Below are positions 1 to 6,429 of a stretch of DNA of 8,221 nt, piece by piece. The DNA comes from Gammaproteobacteria bacterium UBA6968 (lineage in GTDB: Bacteria > Pseudomonadota > Gammaproteobacteria > Pseudomonadales > Azotimanducaceae): positions 1 through 8,221 of the forward strand of contig DJYW01000076.1 in assembly GCA_002450255.1 (NCBI GenBank), in the 5' to 3' direction. How positions within the stretch are numbered: position 1 is the first letter of the stretch; the number at the start of each line of letters is the position of its first letter. Position numbers and translations under genes: made by a program. The notes below the pieces were generated by a model, which saw only the letters and a program-made list of their open reading frames with translations, ran no database searches and was not told the DNA's origin.

Positions 1-5
1 GACTG

Positions 6-44
6 TTCTTATGGATCGTTCATATGAACTCTTCATATGGATTC
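6..44. repeat. Three tandem 13-bp repeats
   Basis: Three consecutive 13-bp units (6-18, 19-31, 32-44) all begin TTCWTATGRA. Unit 1 starts TTCTTATGGAT and unit 3 starts TTCATATGGAT, one mismatch over 11 bp. Unit 2 starts TTCATATGAAC. The junction of units 1 and 2 creates a perfect 12-bp palindrome, GTTCATATGAAC, at 18-29. The block lies about 80 bp beyond the stop codon of the amidohydrolase operon. It may be a set of binding sites for a gene beyond the left edge, or simply a local duplication. The repeat is seen directly; any role is inference. Confidence 0.7.
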
Positions 45-124
45 TAAGCAGAGACTCGTCGTCGCCATCACGACAAGTTGCGACGGCAACAGACGAGCTT
101 TTGCTTGCCGGAACAAAGGCGATG

Positions 125-1435
125 CTACTGATAGCTAAATCCGCTCGCCTTGCCGGCTTCCAGGTCAACGTAACGCTTAAACAAACGTGTCTGTCGACTT
201 TCCAAACTGACGCTCACGCCATCGACAAACACATGCTCCGGCCAGGTCGAAAGTTCTAGCGGATCACCATTCCAAACCACCAGATTAGCCGGCGCACCCA
301 CTTGAACTGTACCAACTTTCTCCGGTAGCCCGAACGCACGGGCAACGTTCGCTGTCATTGCCGCCAACGCAGCATGTGGTGCCATGCCTTCAGCAACTGC
401 GTTACCCGCGTATTGACGCAGCTGCCGTGCGCGATGGCTGTCATTGACTGTGAACAGCACCTGCACGCCCGCTGCCGTAAGCATCGCTGCGTTGTCCATC
501 CGCGCACCGAGTTGATCAAAATCGTCAGGGATATTGCCAAGCACATCAACGATAACGGGAATCGAATTGGCCGCCAGCAAATCGGCTTCCTGCCACGCTT
601 CCGCGGCACCGCGCAGCACCAAATTTAGGTCAAACGCCTGTGCGAGTTTCACGAGCTCACGTATTTCGTTGGCTCGATGCACTTCCACTACCAAAGGCTG
701 GCCAGTCCGCTGCATCGTTTTCAAAGCAATCATATCGCGCTTAGGCAACTGCCCTTCGGCGGGTTCATAACGACGCGGATTAAAACTCGCCAGGTCGGTC
801 ATAACTTGCCGCAGATAACCAATCACTTCAGCGCGACTCCCGCCAACGAGTATCGAGGCACGGGCGCTGGCGCTGGCGAACACGGCTGCACGAGGCAAAA
901 TGACTTTACCTTTACTCAAGTCGATCACCGCGCCCTGCCCGGCGAATAAGCTGGGGCCTACTTGCGGTGCGGTCACTGCATGGGTAACGCCTTCCATTAA
1001 ATTCACCGCCAACAAAGTAGAGCCTGGGTTCACCCCATACTGAACATCAAAAGCGGCGCCCACGGATACTGATTCCAATCGTGAATCAACGCTGCTGCGA
1101 ATCGCGCCTACTTCTTCAAGACCCAGCTGGGAGTAACTCTCGATTATGCCCGGCGTAACTTGTTTGCCAGCTGCTTCTACGACTGCATAACCAAGCGGTA
1201 CAGAGACATCCTTGCCGAGCGCAGTAATCACACCGTCTTCGATAAGGATAGTTGCATTAACGACAGGCTCGGCCTGGGTCACCGTATGCACGGTGGCACC
1301 AACAATTGCCGTCTGCTCGGCCTGAGCCGTCATTGCATAGCCAAACAATGTATTGCCAAACAAAAACAGCAAACCGACAAGCCAGCTGGAGTTTGACCGA
1401 CTGCCGGTGAGGAAAGGCTTATCAGTTAAATTCAT
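125..1435 (-). CDS. Exported amidohydrolase-family protein with degenerate metal site
   Basis: This 436-residue protein belongs to the amidohydrolase (imidazolonepropionase-like, COG1228-type) superfamily. An N-terminal signal peptide is visible: a polar stretch, a hydrophobic core at about residues 18-35, and a likely cleavage after AQA at residue 39. A periplasmic location is therefore likely. The small beta domain is followed by the TIM-barrel strand where family members carry DxHxH. Here the text is GIIESYSQLG, so Y101 and Q103 replace both histidines. H253 (EVHRANE) and D332 (VNDSH) remain. The C-terminal block GTVQVGAPANLVVWNGDP (about 375-392) is typical of the family. The start is supported by GGAGGT at 1446-1441, five bases before the ATG. 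That ATG overlaps the preceding gene's stop as ATGA, implying translational coupling. It probably acts as a non-catalytic or altered-metal partner of the upstream amidohydrolase. The family call is firm; the role is inference. Confidence 0.9.
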   Translation of the reverse strand: MNLTDKPFLTGSRSNSSWLVGLLFLFGNTLFGYAMTAQAEQTAIVGATVHTVTQAEPVVNATILIEDGVITALGKDVSVPLGYAVVEAAGKQVTPGIIESYSQLGLEEVGAIRSSVDSRLESVSVGAAFDVQYGVNPGSTLLAVNLMEGVTHAVTAPQVGPSLFAGQGAVIDLSKGKVILPRAAVFASASARASILVGGSRAEVIGYLRQVMTDLASFNPRRYEPAEGQLPKRDMIALKTMQRTGQPLVVEVHRANEIRELVKLAQAFDLNLVLRGAAEAWQEADLLAANSIPVIVDVLGNIPDDFDQLGARMDNAAMLTAAGVQVLFTVNDSHRARQLRQYAGNAVAEGMAPHAALAAMTANVARAFGLPEKVGTVQVGAPANLVVWNGDPLELSTWPEHVFVDGVSVSLESRQTRLFKRYVDLEAGKASGFSYQ

Positions 1436-2931
1436 TGTCCACCTCCGATGCTTTGGCCTACTTCAAAATCTGTTTTCGGCTGGCGAACCGGATCATCGCG
1501 ATCAAAATAAAGATACCCATCAATAAAAACCTGCTCCGCACGGCTGTAGACGCTCATTGGATCGCTATCCCAAAGCACCAGGTCCGCTGCCTTACCCACC
1601 TCAATGGTGCCAGTCTCTGCTGCAATCCCCAGCGCTTTAGCCGCGTTAGCGGTTAACCAAGTCATGGCATGCGCCGAGGTAATCTCCATTCCCATTCGTC
1701 GCCCTGCCGCCATCGCTTTGGCGGCCTCTTGATTGAGACGTTGAATGTCACGCTCTGAGTCGGAATGCACGATCGCGCACGCTTTCGCCTGATCGACTAG
1801 CGCTATGTTTTGTTGGATGCCGTCGTAGGCTTCTAACTTGAACCCCCACCAGTCGGTCCACATGGCCGAGCAAATATCGGCCTCCGCTAACAGGTCCGCA
1901 ATTTTGTAAGACTCAACAGCATGATGAAAAGCAGCGATCTGATAACCAAATTCTTTCGCGATATCGATCATGATCACCATTTCATCTGCTCGGTAACAAT
2001 GATTGTGCACCAGAATTTCGCCAGCCAGGACGCCTGCCAGTGTTTCCATTGCTAAATCCCGTTCGGGCGCTGGCTCCTCTGGATCTGCTGCATGCGCCTG
2101 CTGCTTGTCGTAGTACGCTTTCGCTTTAATCCATGCGTTGCGATAGCCGGCAACATTACCCATACGAGTCGAAGGCGCTGTTTTACGTGAGCCATACACG
2201 CGCTTCGGATTCTCACCGCATGCCATCTTCAGACTGTGCGGCGCTTCAGGAAATTTCATGCCTTGTACGGTTCTGGACGGCACGTTTTTTACCGTAACGC
2301 CGCGACCACCAAACAGATTGGCACTACCCGGCAGAATTTGCAGAGTAGTCACCCCGCCCGCCAAGGCCCGCGTAAACTGCGGATCTTGCGGCCAGACGGA
2401 GTGTTCCGCCCAAACCTGTGCGGTATTCGGTGAAGTCGATTCGTTACCGTCGCTGGTGGCTGGAGCGTTCGGTGCGGCGTAATTACCTAAATGCGAGTGC
2501 ACGTCAATGATCCCTGGCGACAACCACTGGTCTGACGCATCAATGACTTGCCGGCCTTCGGTGGGTAAGTCCTTACCAATAGCGACAATCCGCCCATCCG
2601 CCACTGCTACGTCAGTATCGATCAGCAGTTCGCCTAGACCGTCATAAACGCTGGCGTTTTGAATCACCATTGCAGTTGCCGGCCGTGGCGTGTAAGTCGA
2701 TGCGAAAGGTTCAGCGGTTGGCGCTACCGACTCTGTCGCCAACCCGACGGGTAACGCGAAACTAGTGTAAGCCAGCGTTAGACCTACGGCGAAGTGCCGA
2801 CCGAACTGACGCCAAAAACCGATCCGGCTCGCGGATCTAGACATCAGCTCCGGTTTATCACCATCCCCAATATGCCAACGCATGGATTTAGCGGACGGAT
2901 TTTTGTCTGTCATATCTCTTTCCTTTTTCAT
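1432..2931 (-). CDS. Exported or membrane-anchored metal-dependent amidohydrolase
   Basis: This amidohydrolase-superfamily protein is 499 residues from the first ATG. The ATG at 2913 (M7, giving 493 residues) is better supported, because AAGGA at 2925-2921 sits seven bases before it. The first ATG has only a weak GGGA close by. A hydrophobic segment at residues 46-65 follows an unusually long polar N-region, so it is either a signal peptide or a signal anchor, placing the enzyme in the periplasm. The beta domain is followed by DVHSH (H145, H147), the canonical metal ligands. Other family markers are LPGSANLFGGRGVTVK (about 200-215), KMACGENPKRVYG (about 235-247), H309 in LVHNH, H336/H337 in AFHHA and D391 in VHSDSERD. 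The C-terminal block GTIEVGKAADLVLWDSDP matches the equivalent block in the downstream paralogue. It is probably a hydrolase of an amide, cyclic amide or dipeptide-like bond; the substrate is unknown. It is the first gene of a two-gene operon. Confidence 0.92.
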   Translation of the reverse strand: MKKERDMTDKNPSAKSMRWHIGDGDKPELMSRSASRIGFWRQFGRHFAVGLTLAYTSFALPVGLATESVAPTAEPFASTYTPRPATAMVIQNASVYDGLGELLIDTDVAVADGRIVAIGKDLPTEGRQVIDASDQWLSPGIIDVHSHLGNYAAPNAPATSDGNESTSPNTAQVWAEHSVWPQDPQFTRALAGGVTTLQILPGSANLFGGRGVTVKNVPSRTVQGMKFPEAPHSLKMACGENPKRVYGSRKTAPSTRMGNVAGYRNAWIKAKAYYDKQQAHAADPEEPAPERDLAMETLAGVLAGEILVHNHCYRADEMVIMIDIAKEFGYQIAAFHHAVESYKIADLLAEADICSAMWTDWWGFKLEAYDGIQQNIALVDQAKACAIVHSDSERDIQRLNQEAAKAMAAGRRMGMEITSAHAMTWLTANAAKALGIAAETGTIEVGKAADLVLWDSDPMSVYSRAEQVFIDGYLYFDRDDPVRQPKTDFEVGQSIGGGQ

Positions 2932-3262
2932 TTTTCCCGATTGGCTTGCTGCGCAAGATTCTCACTGAACGTACTTGGTTTGTTAGTCGCATAGCAGATG
3001 ATCACCAAATCCATCGTATTACTTGGCTCACCGCTGAAAGTGCGGCTGGTGTAACTCTAGTCGTTATTTCTGATCAGCTTACGGTTCTTTAACGATGTTT
3101 AGCTTAGTGGGCTAGAGCTGCGCATCACCCGAACTCACCCCTGCAATCAGCACAAATGCAAAGTGCCAATCGTCGCCAGCTTATCTTCTCACCTGCTTAC
3201 CTGCTTACTTGCTTTAGAAGAAACCGTGCGCCTCTGCAACACCGGGTGCTCGTATCATGTCG
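2932..3262. other. Gene-free gap upstream of the amidohydrolase operon
   Basis: No convincing coding frame is seen in this 331-bp stretch. It separates the start of the amidohydrolase operon from the end of the CoA-transferase gene, so it must hold the operon promoter and any terminator for the CoA-transferase. I could not find a -35/-10 pair that I would defend, nor a hairpin followed by a T-run. The only structure noted is a short 8-bp tandem repeat (3191-3214) and a widely spaced 6-bp inverted repeat, CTCTAG (3054-3059) / CTAGAG (3112-3117). Confidence 0.6.
3191..3214. repeat. Three tandem 8-bp repeats
   Basis: The units are ACCTGCTT (3191-3198), ACCTGCTT (3199-3206) and ACTTGCTT (3207-3214), with a single mismatch in the last. 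The block lies about 50 bp past the CoA-transferase stop in a non-coding gap. It looks like a short slippage-type repeat with no assigned role. Confidence 0.7.
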
Positions 3263-4375
3263 TTAACCAATAGCGCCCTGCCTGGCCCAAGTCTGCATTT
3301 CCTCGAACTCAATGCCCAACTCGCTCAATATCTCGACGGTGTGTTCACCGAGGTCTGCTGATGGCCTTGGCGTTTCCGCCGGATTGGCTGAGTAACGAAT
3401 TGGAGACCGCGGCTGGCGCAGCATACCGCCTCGCGGATGCGCGTACTCTTGCAGGATTGCCGCGGCTTTAATTTGCGCGTGCTCCGCCAAATCAGCGCGC
3501 CGCACAACGGGCCCAACCGGCACATCATGCTGCGCAAATAAATCAAGCAGATCTGCGGTTGCGTAGGCGCTGCAATCGGCGCCGAGATGACTGGCAACAA
3601 CAGCGCCGTCTTGCGTCCTGGCCACTTGGTACATATCGGCAAGATCTCCAGATGCGTAAACACCGTCACCCACGAAAGCATAGTTCCACATCAACTCAGG
3701 CCAGTTGAAATGCACGGCGGTGTCTAGCATCGAGACCTTAACGTGCTGGCCGACGTCTGTGCGCTCGCGCTGCAAAAGCGCCGCGGTCACGCCTTGTGCA
3801 GCGGTGAGTGCGGTAACTTTGTCATAGAGAATGGTACGTATGGTCGCAAAATCGGCGCCTTCCCCTTGCGCATCCACGGCACCGGACAGCGCTTGGATCA
3901 CGTAATCGTAAACTCGCTGCTGCGCCAGCGGGCCGACCTCTCCCATGCCCGTGATAGACAGGTACACCAAGCGTGGATTGATCGCGCTCAATTCGGCATA
4001 ACTAAGTCCCAGGCTTTCCATCTTACCCGGACGAAAATTCTGCATCACTACATCGGCACTGCTCACTAAGCGGCGAATCAGCTCCTGACCAACGCTGTGC
4101 TTAAGGTTAATCGCGATACTTCGTTTATTGCGATTGATCATGGCATAGATGGCGCTGAGACCATTCCGACTCGCGCCCATACCGCGAATCCCGTCACCCC
4201 ATCCGGGCGGCTCGACCTTGATAACATCCGCACCTTGATCGGCCAACACCATAGCTGCCATAGGCCCCGAGACCACAGCAGACAGGTCCAGCACGCGGAA
4301 ACCCTGCAAGGGACCGGTGCGCGCGCCGGAGGCTACATCTTCACTTGTTTCCAAATCATCGGAACGATCGATCAT
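3263..4375 (-). CDS. Class III CoA-transferase / acyl-CoA racemase (CaiB/BaiF), shortened
   Basis: This 370-residue protein belongs to the CaiB/BaiF family, whose members move CoA between acids or racemise alpha-methylacyl-CoA in the cytoplasm. The N-terminal Rossmann-like domain is clear: LQGFRVLDLSAVVSGPMAAMVLADQGADVIKVE (about 23-55), NRNKRSIAINLK (81-92) and MQNFRPGKMESLGLSY (about 111-126). The catalytic Asp is D157 in RVYDYVIQALSG. In typical relatives about 70 residues separate the DG of the 'T.DG.V' strand from the 'DVP.GPV' motif. Here D256/G257 and D284 are only about 27 apart, so about 45 residues of the small domain are missing in frame. The rest, including the C-terminal RSPIRYSANPAETPR segment, is intact. 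The start has only a weak AGGA about 12 bases upstream. It diverges from the aldolase-family gene over a 136-bp gap. The family is certain; activity of the shortened form is uncertain. Confidence 0.9.
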   Translation of the reverse strand: MIDRSDDLETSEDVASGARTGPLQGFRVLDLSAVVSGPMAAMVLADQGADVIKVEPPGWGDGIRGMGASRNGLSAIYAMINRNKRSIAINLKHSVGQELIRRLVSSADVVMQNFRPGKMESLGLSYAELSAINPRLVYLSITGMGEVGPLAQQRVYDYVIQALSGAVDAQGEGADFATIRTILYDKVTALTAAQGVTAALLQRERTDVGQHVKVSMLDTAVHFNWPELMWNYAFVGDGVYASGDLADMYQVARTQDGAVVASHLGADCSAYATADLLDLFAQHDVPVGPVVRRADLAEHAQIKAAAILQEYAHPRGGMLRQPRSPIRYSANPAETPRPSADLGEHTVEILSELGIEFEEMQTWARQGAIG

Positions 4376-4511
4376 TAGGCTTTATATTCCTGCTGCCACA
4401 GCATAGGCAGTGCAAAGTTAGGCTGGTTTTATATGCTTAACATTTTTTGCGTTACGTCTGATTTCTCGATAGCTTTAGCGCTTCCGACTATAGGAGCCAG
4501 AGGACAAGCAT
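4376..4511. promoter_or_regulatory. Divergent intergenic region between CoA-transferase and aldolase genes
   Basis: This 136-bp AT-richer gap lies between two gene starts pointing away from each other, so it must contain promoters for both unless one is transcribed from a distance. It holds a TATAAA-like hexamer on the minus strand near 4429-4434 and a short inverted repeat, CTGCC (4392-4396) / GGCAG (4405-4409). No well-spaced -35/-10 pair was convincing. The arrangement suggests shared control of the two genes, but that is inference from gene order only. Confidence 0.4.
4499..4504 (+). promoter_or_regulatory. Ribosome binding site deciding the aldolase start
   Basis: AGAGGA lies seven bases before the ATG at 4512. 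It supports that start over the internal Met at residue 16 (codon 4557-4559), which lacks a comparable site. Confidence 0.7.
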
Positions 4512-5291
4512 ATGAATCAGCCGGCAAAATCAATTGATAGTGACCCTAAGCACACCATGTCTGAAGCCGAGTGGCAAGTTCGCCAAGACCTAGCCGCCGC
4601 GTATAGATTAGTTGCCCACTATGGTTGGGACGATATGGTCTTTACGCACCTATCCGCTCGTGTTCCAGGACCGGACCACCACTTTTTACTTAATCCATTC
4701 GGGATGCAATTCAACGAGGTCACCGCCAGCAACTTGGTCAAGGTAGATCTAGAAGGCAATGTGTTGGACGCCAATGGCGGCGAGGTAAATGCTGCTGGCT
4801 TTACCATCCATAGCGCGGTTCATATGGCCCGCCCTGATGCCCAGGCGGTTATGCATCTGCATACCGATGATGGGGTTGCCGTGTCCTGCACAGCCGAAGG
4901 CTTGCTCCCTCTGAATCAACATGCGTTGTTCGTTTATCACGACGTTGCGTATCACGAATGGGAAGGTGTGGCACTTAATTTGGAAGAGCGAGAGCGAGTC
5001 GTGAGCGACCTTGGCGAGCATCACCTTATGATTCTGCGTAATCACGGGACATTAACCGTCGGCGCCAGCATTGCATCTAGCTTCTTGCGTTTGTACTACC
5101 TGGAGCGGGCCTGCACCATTCAGGTGAAAGCCATTACCGGCGGAAAGCTGCTGCATATGCCCAATTCAAACGCCACCGAGATGATGCGTGAAACGTTTAA
5201 TTTGGTTGAAGCTTGGGAAGGTTTGGCCGCGACAGCTTGGCCGGCTTTAAAGCGTCAAGCTTACGCGCTTGATCCCAGTTACGCTGAGTAA
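4512..5291 (+). CDS. Class II aldolase/adducin-family protein
   Basis: This 259-residue protein spans one class II aldolase/adducin domain, about the usual length. The fold's zinc ligands are visible as H115 and H117 in MHLHT and H178 in RNHG. Other family markers are YRLVAHYGWDDMVFTHLSAR (about 31-50), FLLNPFGMQFNEVTASNLVKVDLEGNVLD (about 58-86) and FLRLYYLERACTIQ (about 191-204). The L-fuculose-phosphate aldolase catalytic glutamate lies upstream of the HxH motif; the matching stretch here, NAAGFTIHSAVH (93-104), has no glutamate. This pattern is common in the adducin-like branch, so sugar-phosphate aldolase activity should not be assumed. Likely roles are a cytoplasmic metal-dependent lyase, decarboxylase or epimerase on a small hydroxy or keto compound. 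It is the only plus-strand gene, lying between a CoA-transferase and an SDR, which suggests a shared catabolic pathway. Confidence 0.92.
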   Translation: MNQPAKSIDSDPKHTMSEAEWQVRQDLAAAYRLVAHYGWDDMVFTHLSARVPGPDHHFLLNPFGMQFNEVTASNLVKVDLEGNVLDANGGEVNAAGFTIHSAVHMARPDAQAVMHLHTDDGVAVSCTAEGLLPLNQHALFVYHDVAYHEWEGVALNLEERERVVSDLGEHHLMILRNHGTLTVGASIASSFLRLYYLERACTIQVKAITGGKLLHMPNSNATEMMRETFNLVEAWEGLAATAWPALKRQAYALDPSYAE

Positions 5292-5317
5292 CCGTAGCAA
5301 CCGTTAGAAGTGACGTG

Positions 5318-5343
5318 GCGGGAAGTCGGCTTGTCCATCCCGC
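5318..5343. repeat. Inverted repeat between convergent genes
   Basis: GCGGGA (5318-5323) pairs with TCCCGC (5338-5343) across a 14-base loop, with two possible G-T pairs extending the stem outward. It lies in the 74-bp gap where the aldolase gene and the SDR gene end facing each other, the natural place for a bidirectional terminator. No T-run follows on either strand, so termination is only a possibility. Confidence 0.3.
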
Positions 5344-5365
5344 TGGTACTTCGTCCTATCGTCCG

Positions 5366-6196
5366 CTAAGCGCAAAGTCCGGCGTCGACAACCACTTCGG
5401 TGCCGGTCATATAGCGTGACTCCTCGCTGGCAAGAAACAGCACCGCATTCGCAATATCGGACGGATAGCCTAACTCCCCGGTAGGTACTGCCGTGCCAGC
5501 AAGCGTCTCCAGATCTAATGCGTTAGCACCTTCGGTAACAATTTTTTCGCTTAACTCCGGATTCATTTTTTCCCAAATCGCCGTGGCGATGATGCCTGGA
5601 TGTACCGAGTTAACCCGAATTGGCCAGCGATTGCCGGCGCACTCCAGCGCCACACCTTTTGTTAACAAACGTACACCGCCCTTAGTTGCGTTATACGCAG
5701 CCAGACTTGGCGCACCTTTCATACCGGCGACGGATGACATATTGATAATCGAGCCGCTACCGCTATCTCGCAGCAGTGGAATGCAGTGTTTCAGACCGAG
5801 AAAAACGCCGTCCAGATTGACCGCCTGCTGTTTCTGCCAATCCGCCAACTTCATTTCCAGAATGCTGCCGCCGATAGCGATTCCCGCGTTGTTTACTAGA
5901 ATATTGAGCGGCTGTTCACTTTCTCCAATCACCGCGACCACTTCCTGCCAGGCGGACTCCTGGGTCACGTCATGCAACATAAACTCTGCAGTACCGCCCG
6001 CCTCGCGAATAGCCGCCACACATTCCGCGCCCCCACTCGCAGCAACGTCTGTCACCCAAACCATAGCCCCTTCTGCCGCCAGTCGCTCTGCACAAGCACG
6101 CCCAATCCCGGTTGCACCGCCAGTCACCAAGGCGCCTTTACCGGCAACTCGTCCGCCCGCATTTACACTCTGCGCTGTTATTTGATTACCCGACAT
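5366..6196 (-). CDS. Short-chain dehydrogenase/reductase (SDR), classical type
   Basis: This 276-residue classical SDR is an NAD(P)-dependent oxidoreductase of hydroxyl/keto groups, presumably cytoplasmic. The cofactor motif TGGATGIG is at 25-32. D50 at the end of the second beta strand (VWVTD) favours NAD over NADP by the usual rule. D76 (HDVT), NNAG at 102-105, N127, the serine pair S154/S155 in NMSSVAG, and Y168-x3-K172 complete the catalytic set. The C-terminal GYPSDIANAVLFLASEESRYMTGTEVVVDAG block is typical. The N-terminus carries about 18 extra residues before the first strand. The start is fixed by a strong GGGGAG at 6208-6203, six bases from the ATG. The gene lies downstream of the acyl-CoA ligase on the same strand, but 233 bp away, with its own possible operator. 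It probably oxidises a hydroxyl on the pathway substrate; the specific substrate cannot be read from sequence. Confidence 0.93.
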   Translation of the reverse strand: MSGNQITAQSVNAGGRVAGKGALVTGGATGIGRACAERLAAEGAMVWVTDVAASGGAECVAAIREAGGTAEFMLHDVTQESAWQEVVAVIGESEQPLNILVNNAGIAIGGSILEMKLADWQKQQAVNLDGVFLGLKHCIPLLRDSGSGSIINMSSVAGMKGAPSLAAYNATKGGVRLLTKGVALECAGNRWPIRVNSVHPGIIATAIWEKMNPELSEKIVTEGANALDLETLAGTAVPTGELGYPSDIANAVLFLASEESRYMTGTEVVVDAGLCA

Positions 6197-6202
6197 AGTG
6201 TT

Positions 6203-6208
6203 CTCCCC
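6203..6208 (-). promoter_or_regulatory. Strong ribosome binding site for the SDR gene
   Basis: GGGGAG on the minus strand, with a six-base spacer to the ATG at 6196, confirms the SDR start. Confidence 0.75.
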
Positions 6209-6295
6209 TATCTGATCGAACTGATATTAAGCCGCACGAGACAACACCGCTCGGCAAGTGCGCAAACCGCCTAACGACATGCGCTAACGTGACTC

Positions 6296-6313
6296 TTTTG
6301 CAAATTTGCAAAA
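6296..6313. promoter_or_regulatory. Perfect 18-bp palindrome, candidate operator
   Basis: TTTTGCAAATTTGCAAAA is a perfect palindrome, 100-117 bp upstream of the SDR start and about 117 bp past the ligase stop. The dyad with two TTTGCAAA-like half sites resembles a binding site for a dimeric helix-turn-helix regulator. It has no T-run flanking a GC-rich stem, so it is a poor terminator. The palindrome is seen directly; operator function and the identity of any regulator are inference. Confidence 0.5.
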
Positions 6314-6349
6314 TTTAATCCGGCGCGCCCAGGAGCCCGAATTTGAGAA

Positions 6350-6362
6350 CTGCCTGAGGCAG
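6350..6362. repeat. 13-bp inverted repeat
   Basis: CTGCCTGAGGCAG has 6-bp arms around one central base. It lies about 70 bp past the ligase stop, between the ligase and SDR genes. It could be a second protein-binding site near the 18-bp palindrome or a tiny hairpin. No T-run follows in the ligase direction. Confidence 0.35.
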
Positions 6363-6429
6363 ACAGACTGCCAACCACAGCAAGCCGTCATACTACCGCT
6401 ATTGCCGCCCATCGAGCAGAACAATAAGG

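Noticed and set aside
58..87. Possible hairpin CGTCGC / GCGACG as terminator of the amidohydrolase operon
   Set aside because: The loop is 14 bases long and no T-run follows on the minus strand; it is too weak to call.
11..259. Plus-strand open frame of 82 codons
   Set aside because: It overlaps the 3' end of the amidohydrolase gene on the other strand, has no clear ribosome binding site and no recognisable features.
3054..3117. Inverted repeat CTCTAG / CTAGAG in the gene-free gap
   Set aside because: Six-base arms separated by 52 bases are expected by chance.
3325..3681. Second minus-strand frame inside the CoA-transferase gene, considered as evidence of a frameshift explaining the missing segment
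   Set aside because: Its translation does not resemble the missing CaiB/BaiF segment, and the main frame stays conserved on both sides, so an in-frame loss fits better.
5493..6185. Plus-strand open frame of 230 codons
   Set aside because: It is fully antisense to the SDR gene, which has a complete motif set and a strong ribosome binding site. The antisense protein shows no recognisable domain.
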